A stretch of DNA of 64,000 nt from Anaerobutyricum hallii (GCF_900209925.1 NZ_LT907978.1:2451001-2515000); one strand, 5' to 3'. Positions 53,688 through 63,163 are shown, counted from the first letter of the stretch. A program made the numbers and translations. The notes: generated by a model not told the origin, from the letters alone.

Positions 53688-54456
53688 GATAAACCCCTTC
53701 CGGTTTTCTTCCAGCAAGTTTTTCAAGCTTAGAAAGCTCCTCGCCAGTAATTTCCCGATACTTTCCTGTCGGAAGATCTCCCAGATGAATATTCATAATA
53801 CGAAGACGCTTTAACTCTCTTACTCTGTAGCCACATGCCTCACACATACGACGAATCTGGCGATTCATTCCCTGTGTAAGAATAATACGAAATGTATACA
53901 CACCTGTCTTTTTTACTTTACATGGGCGGGTAACTGTATCAAGAATCTCCACTCCCTCACTCATCTGCTTTAAAAAGGCATTCGTCACCGGACGATTGAT
54001 CGTCACTTCATATTCTTTCTCGTGATAATTTCTCGCCTTTAAAATCTCATTCATTAACTCCCCATCGTTCGTCATTAAAATAAGACCTTCGGAATCCTTA
54101 TCCAATCTTCCTACCGGATAAACTCTCTCCGGATACTTCAAAAAATCAACGATATTATCTCTTTCTCTCTTCTCCGTAGTACAGACAATTCCCTTTGGCT
54201 TATTCACAGCCAGAACGATCTGCTTACGGCTTATCGAAATGCACTTACCATCGACACGAACTTCCTGTCCTGCATGAACCTTCTGCCCTAACTGTGCCGG
54301 CTCTCCATCAATCAAAATACGGCCCTGCTCCACATAGCGGTCTGCCTGTCTTCTAGAACACACACCTGCATCACTTAGAAACTTATTCAGGCGCATCGGC
54401 TCCCCTGTAGAAATCTTTTCTTTAAAATCCTGATTCTTTCTTCCTGTATCCGTCAT
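53680..54456 (-). CDS. RluF/RsuA-family pseudouridine synthase
   Basis: A 258-aa protein. An S4 domain (MRLNKFLSDAGVCSRRQADR) precedes the catalytic domain with the Asp motif YPVGRLDKDSEGLILMTNDG and the C-terminal LTQGMNRQIRRMCEACGYRV. It modifies ribosomal RNA, probably 23S rRNA. The ATG at 54393 (MRLNKF) has AGGGG before it and may be the true start; the longer frame overlaps the previous stop as TAATG. Confidence 0.9.
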   Translation of the reverse strand: MTDTGRKNQDFKEKISTGEPMRLNKFLSDAGVCSRRQADRYVEQGRILIDGEPAQLGQKVHAGQEVRVDGKCISISRKQIVLAVNKPKGIVCTTEKRERDNIVDFLKYPERVYPVGRLDKDSEGLILMTNDGELMNEILKARNYHEKEYEVTINRPVTNAFLKQMSEGVEILDTVTRPCKVKKTGVYTFRIILTQGMNRQIRRMCEACGYRVRELKRLRIMNIHLGDLPTGKYREITGEELSKLEKLAGRKPEGVYHG

Positions 54457-54848
54457 TACTTATCAAACTTTCCATTCGCTTTATTCTGAAACTTCTCTGC
54501 ATCTACAATGAATCTCTCATGCGTTCCCTTACCGATCACACCTGCAGGATCCTTCACTTCCACTACAAAAGTCAGCTTCTTTCTATCAATCTCTGTAAGT
54601 GTCACTTCACAACTTACTTCACAGCCAATCGGACTGGCAGAAACATGATCTACATTTAAATTCGTACCAACCGTTGTCATTCCCTCATCAAGATGGCCAT
54701 CTAATAAAGCAACTGCTGTCTTTTCCACTAATAATAACATCGCAGGAGTTCCGTATACTAAAAGACTTCCGCTTCCTAATGTCTTAGCCGCATTCTCTAC
54801 TGTTACTTTCTCCGTTTTTATCATTTTCATTCCTGTATCTAAAGCCAT
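54456..54848 (-). CDS. FlK-like hotdog-fold thioesterase
   Basis: A 130-aa hotdog protein with GSGSLLVYGTPAMLLLVEKT, MTTVGTNLNVDHVSASPIG and GVIGKGTHERFIVD, matching the fluoroacetyl-CoA thioesterase-like family. The His in NVDHVSA and Glu in LVEKTA fit the catalytic positions. It may hydrolyse an acyl-CoA in the cytoplasm; its substrate is not shown by the sequence. It is cotranscribed with the pseudouridine synthase and ligA. Confidence 0.85.
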   Translation of the reverse strand: MALDTGMKMIKTEKVTVENAAKTLGSGSLLVYGTPAMLLLVEKTAVALLDGHLDEGMTTVGTNLNVDHVSASPIGCEVSCEVTLTEIDRKKLTFVVEVKDPAGVIGKGTHERFIVDAEKFQNKANGKFDK

Positions 54849-54967
54849 TTTAAAACCTCCAAAATTTTCATTGTTCTATTTCTAATGCTGTATTAGTATA
54901 CCAGAAAAGAGAAATTTTTTCCATTAAAATTACTATTTTATTATTCATTGGGGAAATAGACGAAAAT

Positions 54968-55072
54968 AAAAAAGGCAGCCTATAGCCAATGTAAAGATAT
55001 CACTGCGTAGAAAATGCCTGACCGGCATTTTTACTTGCTCTCACATTACATTGGCTATAGGCTGCCTTTTTT
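54968..55072 (-). terminator. Long stem-loop with 27-bp perfect arms
   Basis: AAAAAAGGCAGCC plus TATAGCCAATGTAA is exactly mirrored at 55046-55072, and an inner hairpin AAAATGCC/GGCATTTT is present. T-tracts on both strands mean it can terminate in either direction. Confidence 0.8.
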
Positions 55073-55086
55073 ATTTTCTGCTTGCT

Positions 55087-55360
55087 GGCTCCAGAAGAAA
55101 TGAATGCAATAGTTTTTGAGGAGAGAAGGGGGAGAGGTCAGGAGTCTGCTACTTACTCTCTTCGCTATGCTGAACCTTTTTTCAAGTTTCACTGATGATA
55201 AGATGATACTGCAATTTATCGCTGTACATGATACATTTATCATTATATTGTCGCAATACATCGTTTTTATCAATGCGTGTCATACGTTGCATGATGCACA
55301 TCTCGCATCAAGAATACCGAGACATTCTTGAATTAGATTGTATTCATTCCTTCTGGAGCC
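55087..55360. repeat. 274-bp inverted-repeat element
   Basis: GGCTCCAGAAGAAATGAATG at the left pairs with CATTCCTTCTGGAGCC at the right with one mismatch. Inside lies TCAAGAAT-N8-ATTCTTGA (55308-55331) and a segment related (on the other strand) to 58045-58080. Confidence 0.7.
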
Positions 55361-55369
55361 AACACACAG

Positions 55370-55484
55370 AAAAAAGAAATAATACCATATCCCAGATGCG
55401 GCTTCGGAGCGTGTTTAAGATGCGGACAAGCATCTTAAACACAGCGACTACAGAGCAGATGGGATATGGTATTATTTCTTTTTT
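55370..55484 (-). terminator. Long stem-loop terminator after the fructokinase gene
   Basis: Perfect 25-bp arms (AAAAAAGAAATAATACC plus ATATCCCA and complement) enclose a second perfect hairpin GTGTTTAAGATGC/GCATCTTAAACAC. Six T follow on the minus strand just after the scrK stop. Confidence 0.85.
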
Positions 55485-55497
55485 CGTCTGTTTTCCT

Positions 55498-56463
55498 CTA
55501 ATGAATCAAATAGTTAATTTCTTCTTTTTCCGGCATTGATTTTAATGCTCCTTTTTTTGTTGTTACAAGTGCGGCTGCGGCATTACTTATTTTTAACATT
55601 TCTGCAAGTTCTGTTTCGGAGAGGTTTTGTAAGTCATGTTCTAAGATATAGTTTAATGCACTGCCGCAGAAGGTATCTCCGGCACCTGTTGTTTCTATGG
55701 TATCAACTTCAAATCCGGCCTGCTCTACTTTTTGCCCTTTATAGTAAGCCCGGCTTCCGTCTGCTCCCATTGTAAGGAGTATGAGCGGAATATTATATTT
55801 ATCTATCAGGTACTGTATTCCTTCATCGTAATCTTCTTTGCCAGAGACAAATTGAATTTCGTTGTCGGATATTTTTAAAATATCGCAGTTGGCAAATCCA
55901 TATTCCATCTGCGTTCTGGCAAGTTCTAATGACTCCCATAATGGTGGGCGAAGGTTTGGGTCAAAGGAGATAAGACAGCCATTTTCTTTTGCTGTTTTTA
56001 CTGCCTTTTTGGTAGCTTCCCGTACGCCTTCTGCCGTCATTGATAACGTGCCAAAATGGAATATTTTTGATTGTTTTATTGTTTCTTCGTTTACTTCTGC
56101 GGCTGTAAGCATCATGTCAGCTCCAGGATTTCGATAAAAAGAAAAGTCTCTGTCCCCATTTTTAAAAGTATGTACAAATGCTAAGGTAGTATTTACCTGA
56201 TTATCAAATATGAGATTGGAAGCATGAATTCCGGCTTCTTCGATCGTTTCTTTTAACATTTTTCCGAACTGATCATTTCCTACTTTTCCGATGAATGCTG
56301 TTTTTTTCTCCATTTTCTGAAGAAATGCAAGTACATTACATGGTGCACCGCCCGGACAGGCTTCAAATAACGGATTGCCCTGTTCGCTCTGCCCATTCAT
56401 GGTAAAGTCTACAAGCAATTCTCCTAACGCCGTCACATCTATCGTTTTCTTATTTTCTTCCAT
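55498..56463 (-). CDS. scrK: Fructokinase (PfkB/ribokinase family)
   Basis: A 321-aa kinase. FEACPGGAPCNVLAFLQKM binds the sugar, and TIETTGAGDTFCGSALNY carries the catalytic Asp and anion hole. It phosphorylates the fructose released by the neighbouring GH32 enzyme. The ATG at 56463 follows AAGGAAAGG; an upstream TTG in frame is weaker. It is the third gene of the sucrose operon. Confidence 0.92.
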   Translation of the reverse strand: MEENKKTIDVTALGELLVDFTMNGQSEQGNPLFEACPGGAPCNVLAFLQKMEKKTAFIGKVGNDQFGKMLKETIEEAGIHASNLIFDNQVNTTLAFVHTFKNGDRDFSFYRNPGADMMLTAAEVNEETIKQSKIFHFGTLSMTAEGVREATKKAVKTAKENGCLISFDPNLRPPLWESLELARTQMEYGFANCDILKISDNEIQFVSGKEDYDEGIQYLIDKYNIPLILLTMGADGSRAYYKGQKVEQAGFEVDTIETTGAGDTFCGSALNYILEHDLQNLSETELAEMLKISNAAAALVTTKKGALKSMPEKEEINYLIH

Positions 56464-56500
56464 TTTTCTTTTTACCTTTCCTTCCAATACTGTCTAGATA

Positions 56501-58012
56501 CTATACTTCTTCGTGATGGTGAACAATAAAACTTCCCAGCTCATATCCTGTTACACTTCCCGTATTTTCTTTTGAGAGGAAAGTAACTTTCTGTTTTAAA
56601 TTCTCGCTATAAACACGAGTTGTCATAACTGTTTCTCCATCATTAATAAAAATTTCTATTGCAGAAGTATCTGAGAAGATTGTGAGATTTCTCAACTTCT
56701 CCACCTTCGCAGCTCTCTCTTTTCTTCCCCGTCCACTTTTGCCCATATTTAAACGGAGAATTCCTTCTTCCAGAGATAGAATAACATCTTCTCGAAGCTG
56801 CAGCTTCATCGAGCGACTTTGCTGCCCACGTTCTTTTTCTATTATTTCTACTATTTCTACTTTTTCCACTTTCTCTGCTTTTTCTTCAAAATCTATATGA
56901 AGCTCAAAGCAGCTATCTTCCGGCTCCCACTGCGTAAATTCCGACAACGCACAATGGAATTCATTTTTACGTAGTTCCTGCATTTCTTTTAATGGCTTCT
57001 GCAGCAGCTTTCCGTCTTTAAAAGAAAGTTCTCTTGGCATAGTGAGAGCATGAATCCAGTCATAGGAAACGGTAGCATCATTGTCATATTCTGCATCCGG
57101 AATTCCCATCCATCCAATTAAAATACGTCTGCCCTGTTCATCTTGAAATGTCTGTGTCGCATAAATGTCAAATCCTTTATCAAATTCAACAAATGTTCCG
57201 AACTCATATTTTCTATTTACTAAGTCAAAGTTCACCGGAAAATATCCACATTGGTACACATTTTGATAATCATATCCTTTCTGCTCTACTCCCTGTGGGC
57301 AGCAGGTCATGATCTGCTGTCCATCGATTTCAAACAGGTCTGGACATTCCCACATATAACCAAATGTTTTTTCCGGATAAATGGTATCATACCACTTCCA
57401 GTTTTTTAAATTTGTTGACTGAAAAAGAAGCGCACAGCCTCTGTCTTTTTCATCTCGTCCGCCCTGAATCATGTAGTACGTTCCGTCTTTTTCGTAGACT
57501 TTTGGATCTCTTACATGCTTTGACATATTGGAAGGATAATCATCGTTTGTCATTACCATTTCCTTATATGTGATATTTTTTCCATCCGGGCTGAAAAGAT
57601 GCATCGTATTCTGCTCTCTTCCATTCATGATGTAATCATATTCTTTGTCATAAAGCTTTACATTTCCCGTATAAAAGAAGTGAATCCCATCTTCTTTTAC
57701 AATGGCAGAACCACTGTATACGCCATCTCTGTCCCATTTAGTATCTGGGAAGAGGAATGGTTCCTCCTCCTCGTAATGAATCCAGTCTTTGGTCGTATAG
57801 TGTCCCCAAAGCTTCGTTCCCCAGCCTGCAAGAAACGGGGTGTATTGAAAATAAATATGATTTATTCCATGAAACTGACACAGTCCATTTGGGTCATTCA
57901 TCCAGCCTGTCGGTGGCATCATGTGAAAATGCAATCGGTTCTTATCACGTTTTACATTTTCCCGCATATTTTTATGTTTGGGATATTCTTCTAAATATAT
58001 CTCTTTATTCAT
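56501..58012 (-). CDS. scrB: Sucrose-6-phosphate hydrolase (GH32)
   Basis: A 503-aa GH32 enzyme. WMNDPNGLCQF holds the nucleophile Asp, HVRDPKVYEKDGTYYM the transition-state Asp and MWECPDLFEIDG the acid/base Glu. A C-terminal beta-sandwich follows. It splits the sucrose-6-phosphate delivered by the PTS. A short run EKAEKVEKVEIVEIIEKERG near residue 400 is a low-complexity insertion in the sandwich domain. Confidence 0.95.
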   Translation of the reverse strand: MNKEIYLEEYPKHKNMRENVKRDKNRLHFHMMPPTGWMNDPNGLCQFHGINHIYFQYTPFLAGWGTKLWGHYTTKDWIHYEEEEPFLFPDTKWDRDGVYSGSAIVKEDGIHFFYTGNVKLYDKEYDYIMNGREQNTMHLFSPDGKNITYKEMVMTNDDYPSNMSKHVRDPKVYEKDGTYYMIQGGRDEKDRGCALLFQSTNLKNWKWYDTIYPEKTFGYMWECPDLFEIDGQQIMTCCPQGVEQKGYDYQNVYQCGYFPVNFDLVNRKYEFGTFVEFDKGFDIYATQTFQDEQGRRILIGWMGIPDAEYDNDATVSYDWIHALTMPRELSFKDGKLLQKPLKEMQELRKNEFHCALSEFTQWEPEDSCFELHIDFEEKAEKVEKVEIVEIIEKERGQQSRSMKLQLREDVILSLEEGILRLNMGKSGRGRKERAAKVEKLRNLTIFSDTSAIEIFINDGETVMTTRVYSENLKQKVTFLSKENTGSVTGYELGSFIVHHHEEV

Positions 58013-58034
58013 TCATTCACCTATCTGTTTCTTT

Positions 58035-58056
58035 CAAGAATACCTCGGCATTCTTG
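58035..58056. repeat. CAAGAAT-N8-ATTCTTG hairpin
   Basis: The loop reads ACCTCGGC. Similar hairpins occur at 55308-55331 (loop ACCGAGAC) and 63319-63340 (loop GTCCCGGA). The following GTGAGATGTGCGTCATGCAA also matches the inverted sequence next to the 55.3-kb copy. Confidence 0.7.
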
Positions 58057-58128
58057 CTGTGAGATGTGCGTCATGCAATCCTGCCTGAGGCTATATCCGA
58101 TATGGGAATCATCTCACATCTGACTCAT

Positions 58129-60051
58129 TTATTTTTCAATTTCAGCAATGACTCTGTCTGCCGGAATCTGCTCGTTAATTTTAAGCACATTTCCTGTCGG
58201 AACTTCTGTAAAGACTACTAGAATTTCGGAAGAATATCCTTTGGATTCTACCAATTCTTTATCAAACTTCACAAGTATATCGCCTGCTGCCACCTGCTGA
58301 CCTTCTTTTACAAAGACTTCAAATCCTTCTCCCTTCATATTTACGGTATCAATTCCGCAATGAATAAGAATTACTGTTCCATCTTCTGTCTCAAGTCCTA
58401 CAGCATGACCTGTAGGATATACGAGTTTTACCTTTGCATTACAAGGTGACATCACAAATCCATTTTCCGGAAAAACAACTACACCATCGCCTAAGATTTT
58501 TTTAGAAAATGTCTGGTCAGAAGATTCTGAAATAGGCTTTACTTCACCTTCTGCCGGTGCATAGAAAATACTTTCCACAACATCTTTTGCTTCTGCTTTT
58601 TTTCCGTCATCTGTGCTGTTTGTTTCTTCCTCAATAGTTTCTGCCTTATTCACTGTTGTCCACATTTTTCCGATTATCGCTGTAGCAACAAACCCGATAG
58701 CAAGTGCAATAACATGTGCAACGATATAATTAATGTATCCATGATTTGCAGGGTTTGCGATTGCCATTCCCGGAAGTGCTGTCGTACCGAAACCAAGTGC
58801 AGTTAATTTTGAGAAATATACATATGCGCCAGCAGCAGCTCCACCGATACATCCTCCAATCAGAGGAAAACGATAACGAAGGTTTACACCAAAGATTGCT
58901 GGCTCACTGATACCAAATAATGTGGAAGCAAAACTTGGAATACAAATTTCTCTTGCCTTAACATTCTTCCAGTTTAATGCAAGATAGCCAAGAACAGCGC
59001 CACCCTGTCCCATAAGCGCAACTGACATCAATGGATTTAAGAAGTTTGTTCCTGTAGCAGCGATAAGCTGTGCCTCTACCGCCCCAATAATATGATGAAG
59101 TCCTGTGATAACGACAATCTGCTGAATTCCGGCAAATAATGCATAACCAAATGCGCCAAGATGGTTTGTACTCCATACAAGACCATCTGTGATTCCATTA
59201 GAAAGAATTCTTCCTACAGGACCTACGATCGTAAATAATAAAACGGTTGAAATAAATACGGTAAGCATTGGTGCAACTAATAACTTTACAACATCAGGAA
59301 TCTTACGATTAAAGAAATTATCAAGTTTTGCTACTACCCATCCCATCATGAGTGCGATAATAATTCCACCCTGGAAACCTACCATTTCAATCTTTAATCC
59401 AAATAAACGAATGATTTCCGGATCAACAGCTCCCTGCGCTGCCTGATAAGCATTTGCAAGGGAAGAATCAAGCATAATTGCTCCTACTACCATACCAAGA
59501 ACAGGATTACCACCAAATCTCTTTACAGCAGAATAGCAGACTGCCATTGGCAGGATTGCAAAAATACCAGTCGCTGCAAGACTGACTAATCGGTTAATCG
59601 CATATAAGGTATCATGTGTCTTTACAACTTCCATTCCACCTAAAACACTTGTAATTCCCATAAGAAGGGCTGCGGCAAGAAGTGCCGGCATAATTCCGAT
59701 AAATACATCAGAAAGTGACTTAATAACTGCCTGTACCGGATTCTGTTTCTTATTACTCTGCTCCTTCAGATCACCTAATGACATATTCTGCGTATGCGTG
59801 TACTCTGCAAAAATATCATACACATCATTTACTACACCTGCTCCAAAAATCAACTGGAGCTGATTTCCTGCAATAAATGCACCTTTTACTTTATGAATCT
59901 CTTCTAATTTTTCAATATTCGCAAGGCTGTTATCCTGTAACACAATGCGAAGTCTCGTCGCGCAATGTGCTGTTCCCTGAATATTTTCCATTCCGCCAAT
60001 ACACGCAACTATCTGTTTTGATATTTCCAGATATTCATTCCTATTTATCAT
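58129..60051 (-). CDS. scrA: Sucrose-type PTS transporter EIIBCA
   Basis: A 640-aa permease. The EIIB domain has the phospho-Cys in NIQGTAHCATRLRI, the EIIC domain has about ten membrane segments with GLHHIIGAVEAQLIAATGTN and GISEPAIFGVNLRYRFP, and the EIIA(Glc-type) domain ends with the phospho-His in VILIHCGIDTVNMKG. It imports and phosphorylates a disaccharide, most likely sucrose given its neighbours. The ATG at 60051 has GAGGAG before it. Confidence 0.92.
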   Translation of the reverse strand: MINRNEYLEISKQIVACIGGMENIQGTAHCATRLRIVLQDNSLANIEKLEEIHKVKGAFIAGNQLQLIFGAGVVNDVYDIFAEYTHTQNMSLGDLKEQSNKKQNPVQAVIKSLSDVFIGIMPALLAAALLMGITSVLGGMEVVKTHDTLYAINRLVSLAATGIFAILPMAVCYSAVKRFGGNPVLGMVVGAIMLDSSLANAYQAAQGAVDPEIIRLFGLKIEMVGFQGGIIIALMMGWVVAKLDNFFNRKIPDVVKLLVAPMLTVFISTVLLFTIVGPVGRILSNGITDGLVWSTNHLGAFGYALFAGIQQIVVITGLHHIIGAVEAQLIAATGTNFLNPLMSVALMGQGGAVLGYLALNWKNVKAREICIPSFASTLFGISEPAIFGVNLRYRFPLIGGCIGGAAAGAYVYFSKLTALGFGTTALPGMAIANPANHGYINYIVAHVIALAIGFVATAIIGKMWTTVNKAETIEEETNSTDDGKKAEAKDVVESIFYAPAEGEVKPISESSDQTFSKKILGDGVVVFPENGFVMSPCNAKVKLVYPTGHAVGLETEDGTVILIHCGIDTVNMKGEGFEVFVKEGQQVAAGDILVKFDKELVESKGYSSEILVVFTEVPTGNVLKINEQIPADRVIAEIEK

Positions 60052-60075
60052 TTTTACTCTCCTCATTTTTATTTT

Positions 60076-60170
60076 GGAACCGGTTCTGTTTTCGTGTTTC
60101 ATTATATCACCTTAATCTGCTATGTCAATAATAAATTATCTATTTTTTTATTTTCGGAACCGGTACCAAA
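60076..60170 (-). promoter_or_regulatory. Sucrose operon promoter with two LacI-type operators
   Basis: TTGACA (60123-60128) and TATAAT (60101-60106) are 16 bp apart. GGAACCGGTTCT (60076-60087) lies just downstream of the start site and GGAACCGGTACC (60156-60167) upstream of the -35. Both are ACCGGT-centred palindromes of LacI-family type, so a looping repressor, the neighbouring LacI protein, is likely. Confidence 0.9.
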
Positions 60171-60250
60171 AATTCACCCTGAAATTTGTTCAACCTGCAC
60201 AATTATTTTGGTTTGCTAAACTAGCGAATCAGGGGAACTTCGTAAATTCA

Positions 60251-60379
60251 AGTCGAGCAGCCGCGAGACTTGCGCGTGAAAGAGGTGGGAGTCTTCTCGA
60301 CTGAGATAAATAAAGCATATTTATGACTTTACTCTCATTGTGTTAAACACCCGCTCTAATGCCACAAATATGCTTTATT
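60251..60379. repeat. Two stem-loops between scrA and the LacI gene
   Basis: AGTCGAG (60251-60257) pairs with CTCGACT (60296-60302). The second, AATAAAGCATATTT (60309-60322), pairs perfectly with 60366-60379 and may end the LacI transcript. No gene is seen in the 421-bp spacer. Confidence 0.65.
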
Positions 60380-60472
60380 CATCTTCTTTGGAATTATATA
60401 TGTTAATTCTATTTGTTAACAAGCTCGTGAAATCTGTCAAAGAAATCTTGCGAATTGTCAACAAACAACACC

Positions 60473-61456
60473 TCATCTCACACTCTTTCGTTCAATAAAT
60501 TCATAGGGATTAACCTGTATCACACTAACCGGCTTTTGCTGTATCATCTGAAGCATTGTTTCTGCACTGCTTTCCCCCCAATTTCTCCAGTCAAACTTCA
60601 CTGTAGTTAACGGTGGCCGCATTAATTCTCCAGTTTCGTAATCACCAAATCCAACAACAGAGACCTCATCCGGTATTGCAATCTCTTTTTCATATAAAAC
60701 TTTATAAGCTCCCTGTGCAATTCTGTCCGTCGCACAGATAAGAGCAGCCGGTTTCTTTAATTTTTCTGTAAGTTTCTCTACATTATGGACCGCATCTTCA
60801 TAAAAAAAGCTTGTCTCGATCACTTCTGTTGGTTCCTTTCCACAGGAAAAAAGTCCATCAATCACACCTCTTTGGCGTTCGCCTCCTACTGCCGGATCCT
60901 CTTTAGAAACCCATAACAGATAAACTTCTTCAAAATCTCTTTTTCCAATATATTCTCCAATTTTATATCCGGCATTATAATCATCATTTATAATTGAATT
61001 CGCTCCCGGAAAACGTTGTCCAAGAAACAAAATAGGAATCTGCAGTTTTTCTACAACTTCCTCATATTCCTTCGTACTGCCAGTCGCAAGAACCATAATC
61101 CCATCTACATTCATATTTTTTAATCGCTCAATACTTCTGATTTCCTCTGCTATTTTATTTCCCGTATGCATAATAAGAGGCGTATAATCATTCTTCTTAA
61201 GATACTCCACGATTACTTCCACAAGTCTTGGCGTTGTTACGGAATCAAACCCCGGCACTGTCAGCCCAATTACCCGGCTTTCCTTTGCCTTCAACCTTGC
61301 AAAAACATTCGGCTCGTAATTATTTTCTTCAATAATCTTCTTTATCTTCTGTCCCGTAGACGGTCTGACACTTCCACCGTTTAAATATCTCGACACCGTA
61401 CTTTTCGCCACCCCTGACATTTTTGCTATATCATTAATCGTTAACTTTTTATCCAC
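60473..61456 (-). CDS. scrR: LacI-family repressor of the sucrose operon
   Basis: A 327-aa regulator. The HTH and hinge read LTINDIAKMSGVAKSTVSRY then LNGGSVRPSTGQKIKKIIEE, and a periplasmic-binding-like sugar domain follows (GIDGIMVLATGS-like VDGIMVLATGSTKEYEEVVE, ATDRIAQGAYKVLYEK). It opens at a GTG with AGAGG before it. Its operators are probably the ACCGGT palindromes at the scrA promoter. Confidence 0.9.
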   Translation of the reverse strand: MDKKLTINDIAKMSGVAKSTVSRYLNGGSVRPSTGQKIKKIIEENNYEPNVFARLKAKESRVIGLTVPGFDSVTTPRLVEVIVEYLKKNDYTPLIMHTGNKIAEEIRSIERLKNMNVDGIMVLATGSTKEYEEVVEKLQIPILFLGQRFPGANSIINDDYNAGYKIGEYIGKRDFEEVYLLWVSKEDPAVGGERQRGVIDGLFSCGKEPTEVIETSFFYEDAVHNVEKLTEKLKKPAALICATDRIAQGAYKVLYEKEIAIPDEVSVVGFGDYETGELMRPPLTTVKFDWRNWGESSAETMLQMIQQKPVSVIQVNPYEFIERKSVR

Positions 61457-61511
61457 TTTTTCATCCTCTATTCCCTGTTTTTATTTTTACCTTTAACATA
61501 TTTTGTGACAT

Positions 61512-61549
61512 GCTCCCACCACTTAAATCATAGATTTTGAAGTGGGGGC
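61512..61549 (-). ncRNA. Right-end hairpin of the IS605-type element, likely omega-RNA scaffold end
   Basis: On the minus strand GCCCCCACTT and AAGTGGTGGGAGC pair around CAAAATCTATGATTT. This is the hairpin found downstream of tnpB in IS200/IS605 elements, whose transcript serves as guide RNA; the guide would begin just after it (from about 61511 downwards). Exact ends are not provable by eye. Confidence 0.65.
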
Positions 61550-61675
61550 TTCTTGCTCAATGGCTCTACTGAGCCAAGTATCTACAAGCTATCCTCGCGT
61601 GCCCCGCGATTCTTTTGCCCGGATACGGGATACGGGCATATTTTCTTATTATCAGCTTGTCCGGATACGGACAGT

Positions 61676-62779
61676 TTATGCTGTCAACATCCTTCTTGCC
61701 TCTTCACGTATGTTGATTGCCGCATTACGATCTCTGTCCATCTCATTTCCACACACACAGTGATAGACTCTTTCGGATAATTTCAGCTCTTTCTTTACCC
61801 TTCCACATTTACAGCATTTTTTACTGGAAGGAAAGAAACGGTCTACCTTTACCATTTTCTTTCCTTTCCACGCCAGCTTATAGTCTAACATTTCCCTGAA
61901 CATTCCATATCCATTATCCTGTACGCTTTTTCCGAAATGCAGGCACTGACCCATTGCTTTCATATCGATATCTTCCACTGCAGCTGCATCATAACCGTCT
62001 GCAATCTTTCGGCTAAGTTTGTGCAGATGATCCCTTCGCTGATTCCGTATCTTTTCATGACATCTGGCAACTTTCTTTTTCTGCAGTTCATAATTATGAC
62101 TTCCTCGTACGCATCTTGATAACTTTCGCTGCTCCCTTGCCAGTCTTTTTTCATTTTTTCTGAAAAATCCTGCTTCTTCTGTCTCAACCTTTTCTGAAAA
62201 CACTGCCATCCCCTGCATTGCATAATCAATCCCAAGTATCTTTGCAGTACTGTAATCCGGTCCAGCAGCTTGGTTTTCACAGCTGTATCCTTCATAAAGC
62301 AGGCTTGCAAAATATTTTCCGGATGGTTCCATACTGACCGTCACTGATTTCAGGCAAAGACCTTCTGCTGGCTCCCTGTGTTTTTTCATGGCGATCCATT
62401 TTAATTTAGGAAGCCGGATCCGCTTACTTTCCACCAGGATATTTCCATTGACCATATTCGTTGTATAGCTGTTTTTGGAATGATGTTTTGACTTAAACCT
62501 TGGAAATCCAATCTTGGGATCCCGAAAAAAATTCTTATAGGCCTTTTCCAGATGAAGCTGGACATTTGCCAGTGCCAGCGAATCTACTTCTTTCAGAAAT
62601 GGATATTCCTTTTTATACATGGCCGGTGTATTTTTTAACATTTTCTTCGTCTTTTCATACTCCCGGATCTTATCATTGAGCATCTGATTATACAGAAAAC
62701 GACAACAGCCAAATGTTTTGCCAAGAAGTATCTTCTGTTCTTCTGTCGGATAAATTCGGAAACGATATGCTATGTTCAA
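61676..62779 (-). CDS. tnpB: TnpB, IS200/IS605-family RNA-guided nuclease
   Basis: A 367-aa intact TnpB. An N-terminal helix-turn-helix part (MNIAYRFRIYPTEEQKILLG) precedes the RuvC motifs: Asp in LGIDYAMQGMAV, Glu in AAAVEDIDMKAM and Asp in MDRDRNAAINI. Between the last two lies the zinc finger CCKCG and CVCG. It starts with TTG overlapping the tnpA remnant stop. TnpB cuts DNA with an omega-RNA made from the element's right end. Confidence 0.93.
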   Translation of the reverse strand: MNIAYRFRIYPTEEQKILLGKTFGCCRFLYNQMLNDKIREYEKTKKMLKNTPAMYKKEYPFLKEVDSLALANVQLHLEKAYKNFFRDPKIGFPRFKSKHHSKNSYTTNMVNGNILVESKRIRLPKLKWIAMKKHREPAEGLCLKSVTVSMEPSGKYFASLLYEGYSCENQAAGPDYSTAKILGIDYAMQGMAVFSEKVETEEAGFFRKNEKRLAREQRKLSRCVRGSHNYELQKKKVARCHEKIRNQRRDHLHKLSRKIADGYDAAAVEDIDMKAMGQCLHFGKSVQDNGYGMFREMLDYKLAWKGKKMVKVDRFFPSSKKCCKCGRVKKELKLSERVYHCVCGNEMDRDRNAAINIREEARRMLTA

Positions 62780-63163
62780 TACTTTTTCCCTCCCTGGGTT
62801 TCAATGTCTTGATGGATTACTTCTACCAAATCCCCTCCTGCTGTCAGCAGGGCAGAAACTCTGACTCCAAAAGGCTTCTTTCCAAAGCTTTTCCCTGATT
62901 TCCGGATGCTCCTTTTTCAATAGTCTGCTACTGGCGCTTTTTCAGGCATTGATAAATTTACCAAGTTCCGTTCTCGACTGCGCATGGAACATTACATACA
63001 CATGATCAATGTCATGATTCCATTCTTCCAGAACAATCCCATACCTTGGAGCAATATGTTCCCATATTCCTTTTGCTCTTTCTGAAATTGGATTATCAAT
63101 GACTTTTCTTCGATATCTCACTACCATGATCAGATGATAGTACATCAGATATACTGAATGCAC
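62776..63163 (-). pseudogene. tnpA: Decayed TnpA (Y1 transposase) of the same element
   Basis: The first 73 codons (MHSVYLMYYHLIMVVRYRRK ...) match IS200/IS605 TnpA. A TGA then interrupts at the position where relatives read FINAYKS, and the frame goes on as KSASSRLLKKEHPEIREKLW. One extra C after SQSFC shifts the remainder (LLTAGGDLVEVIHQDIETQG). The HUH motif reads HVY, not HVH, and Asp (HQDIETQ) stands where the catalytic Tyr is expected. Four lesions make it inactive. Confidence 0.88.

Larger units (their letters stand above)
54849..55497. other. 649-bp gene-free stretch with three long inverted repeats
   Basis: It holds stem-loops at 54968-55072, 55087-55360 and 55370-55484, arranged back to back. 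ORFs within it are products of these repeats and not supported. Confidence 0.8.
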
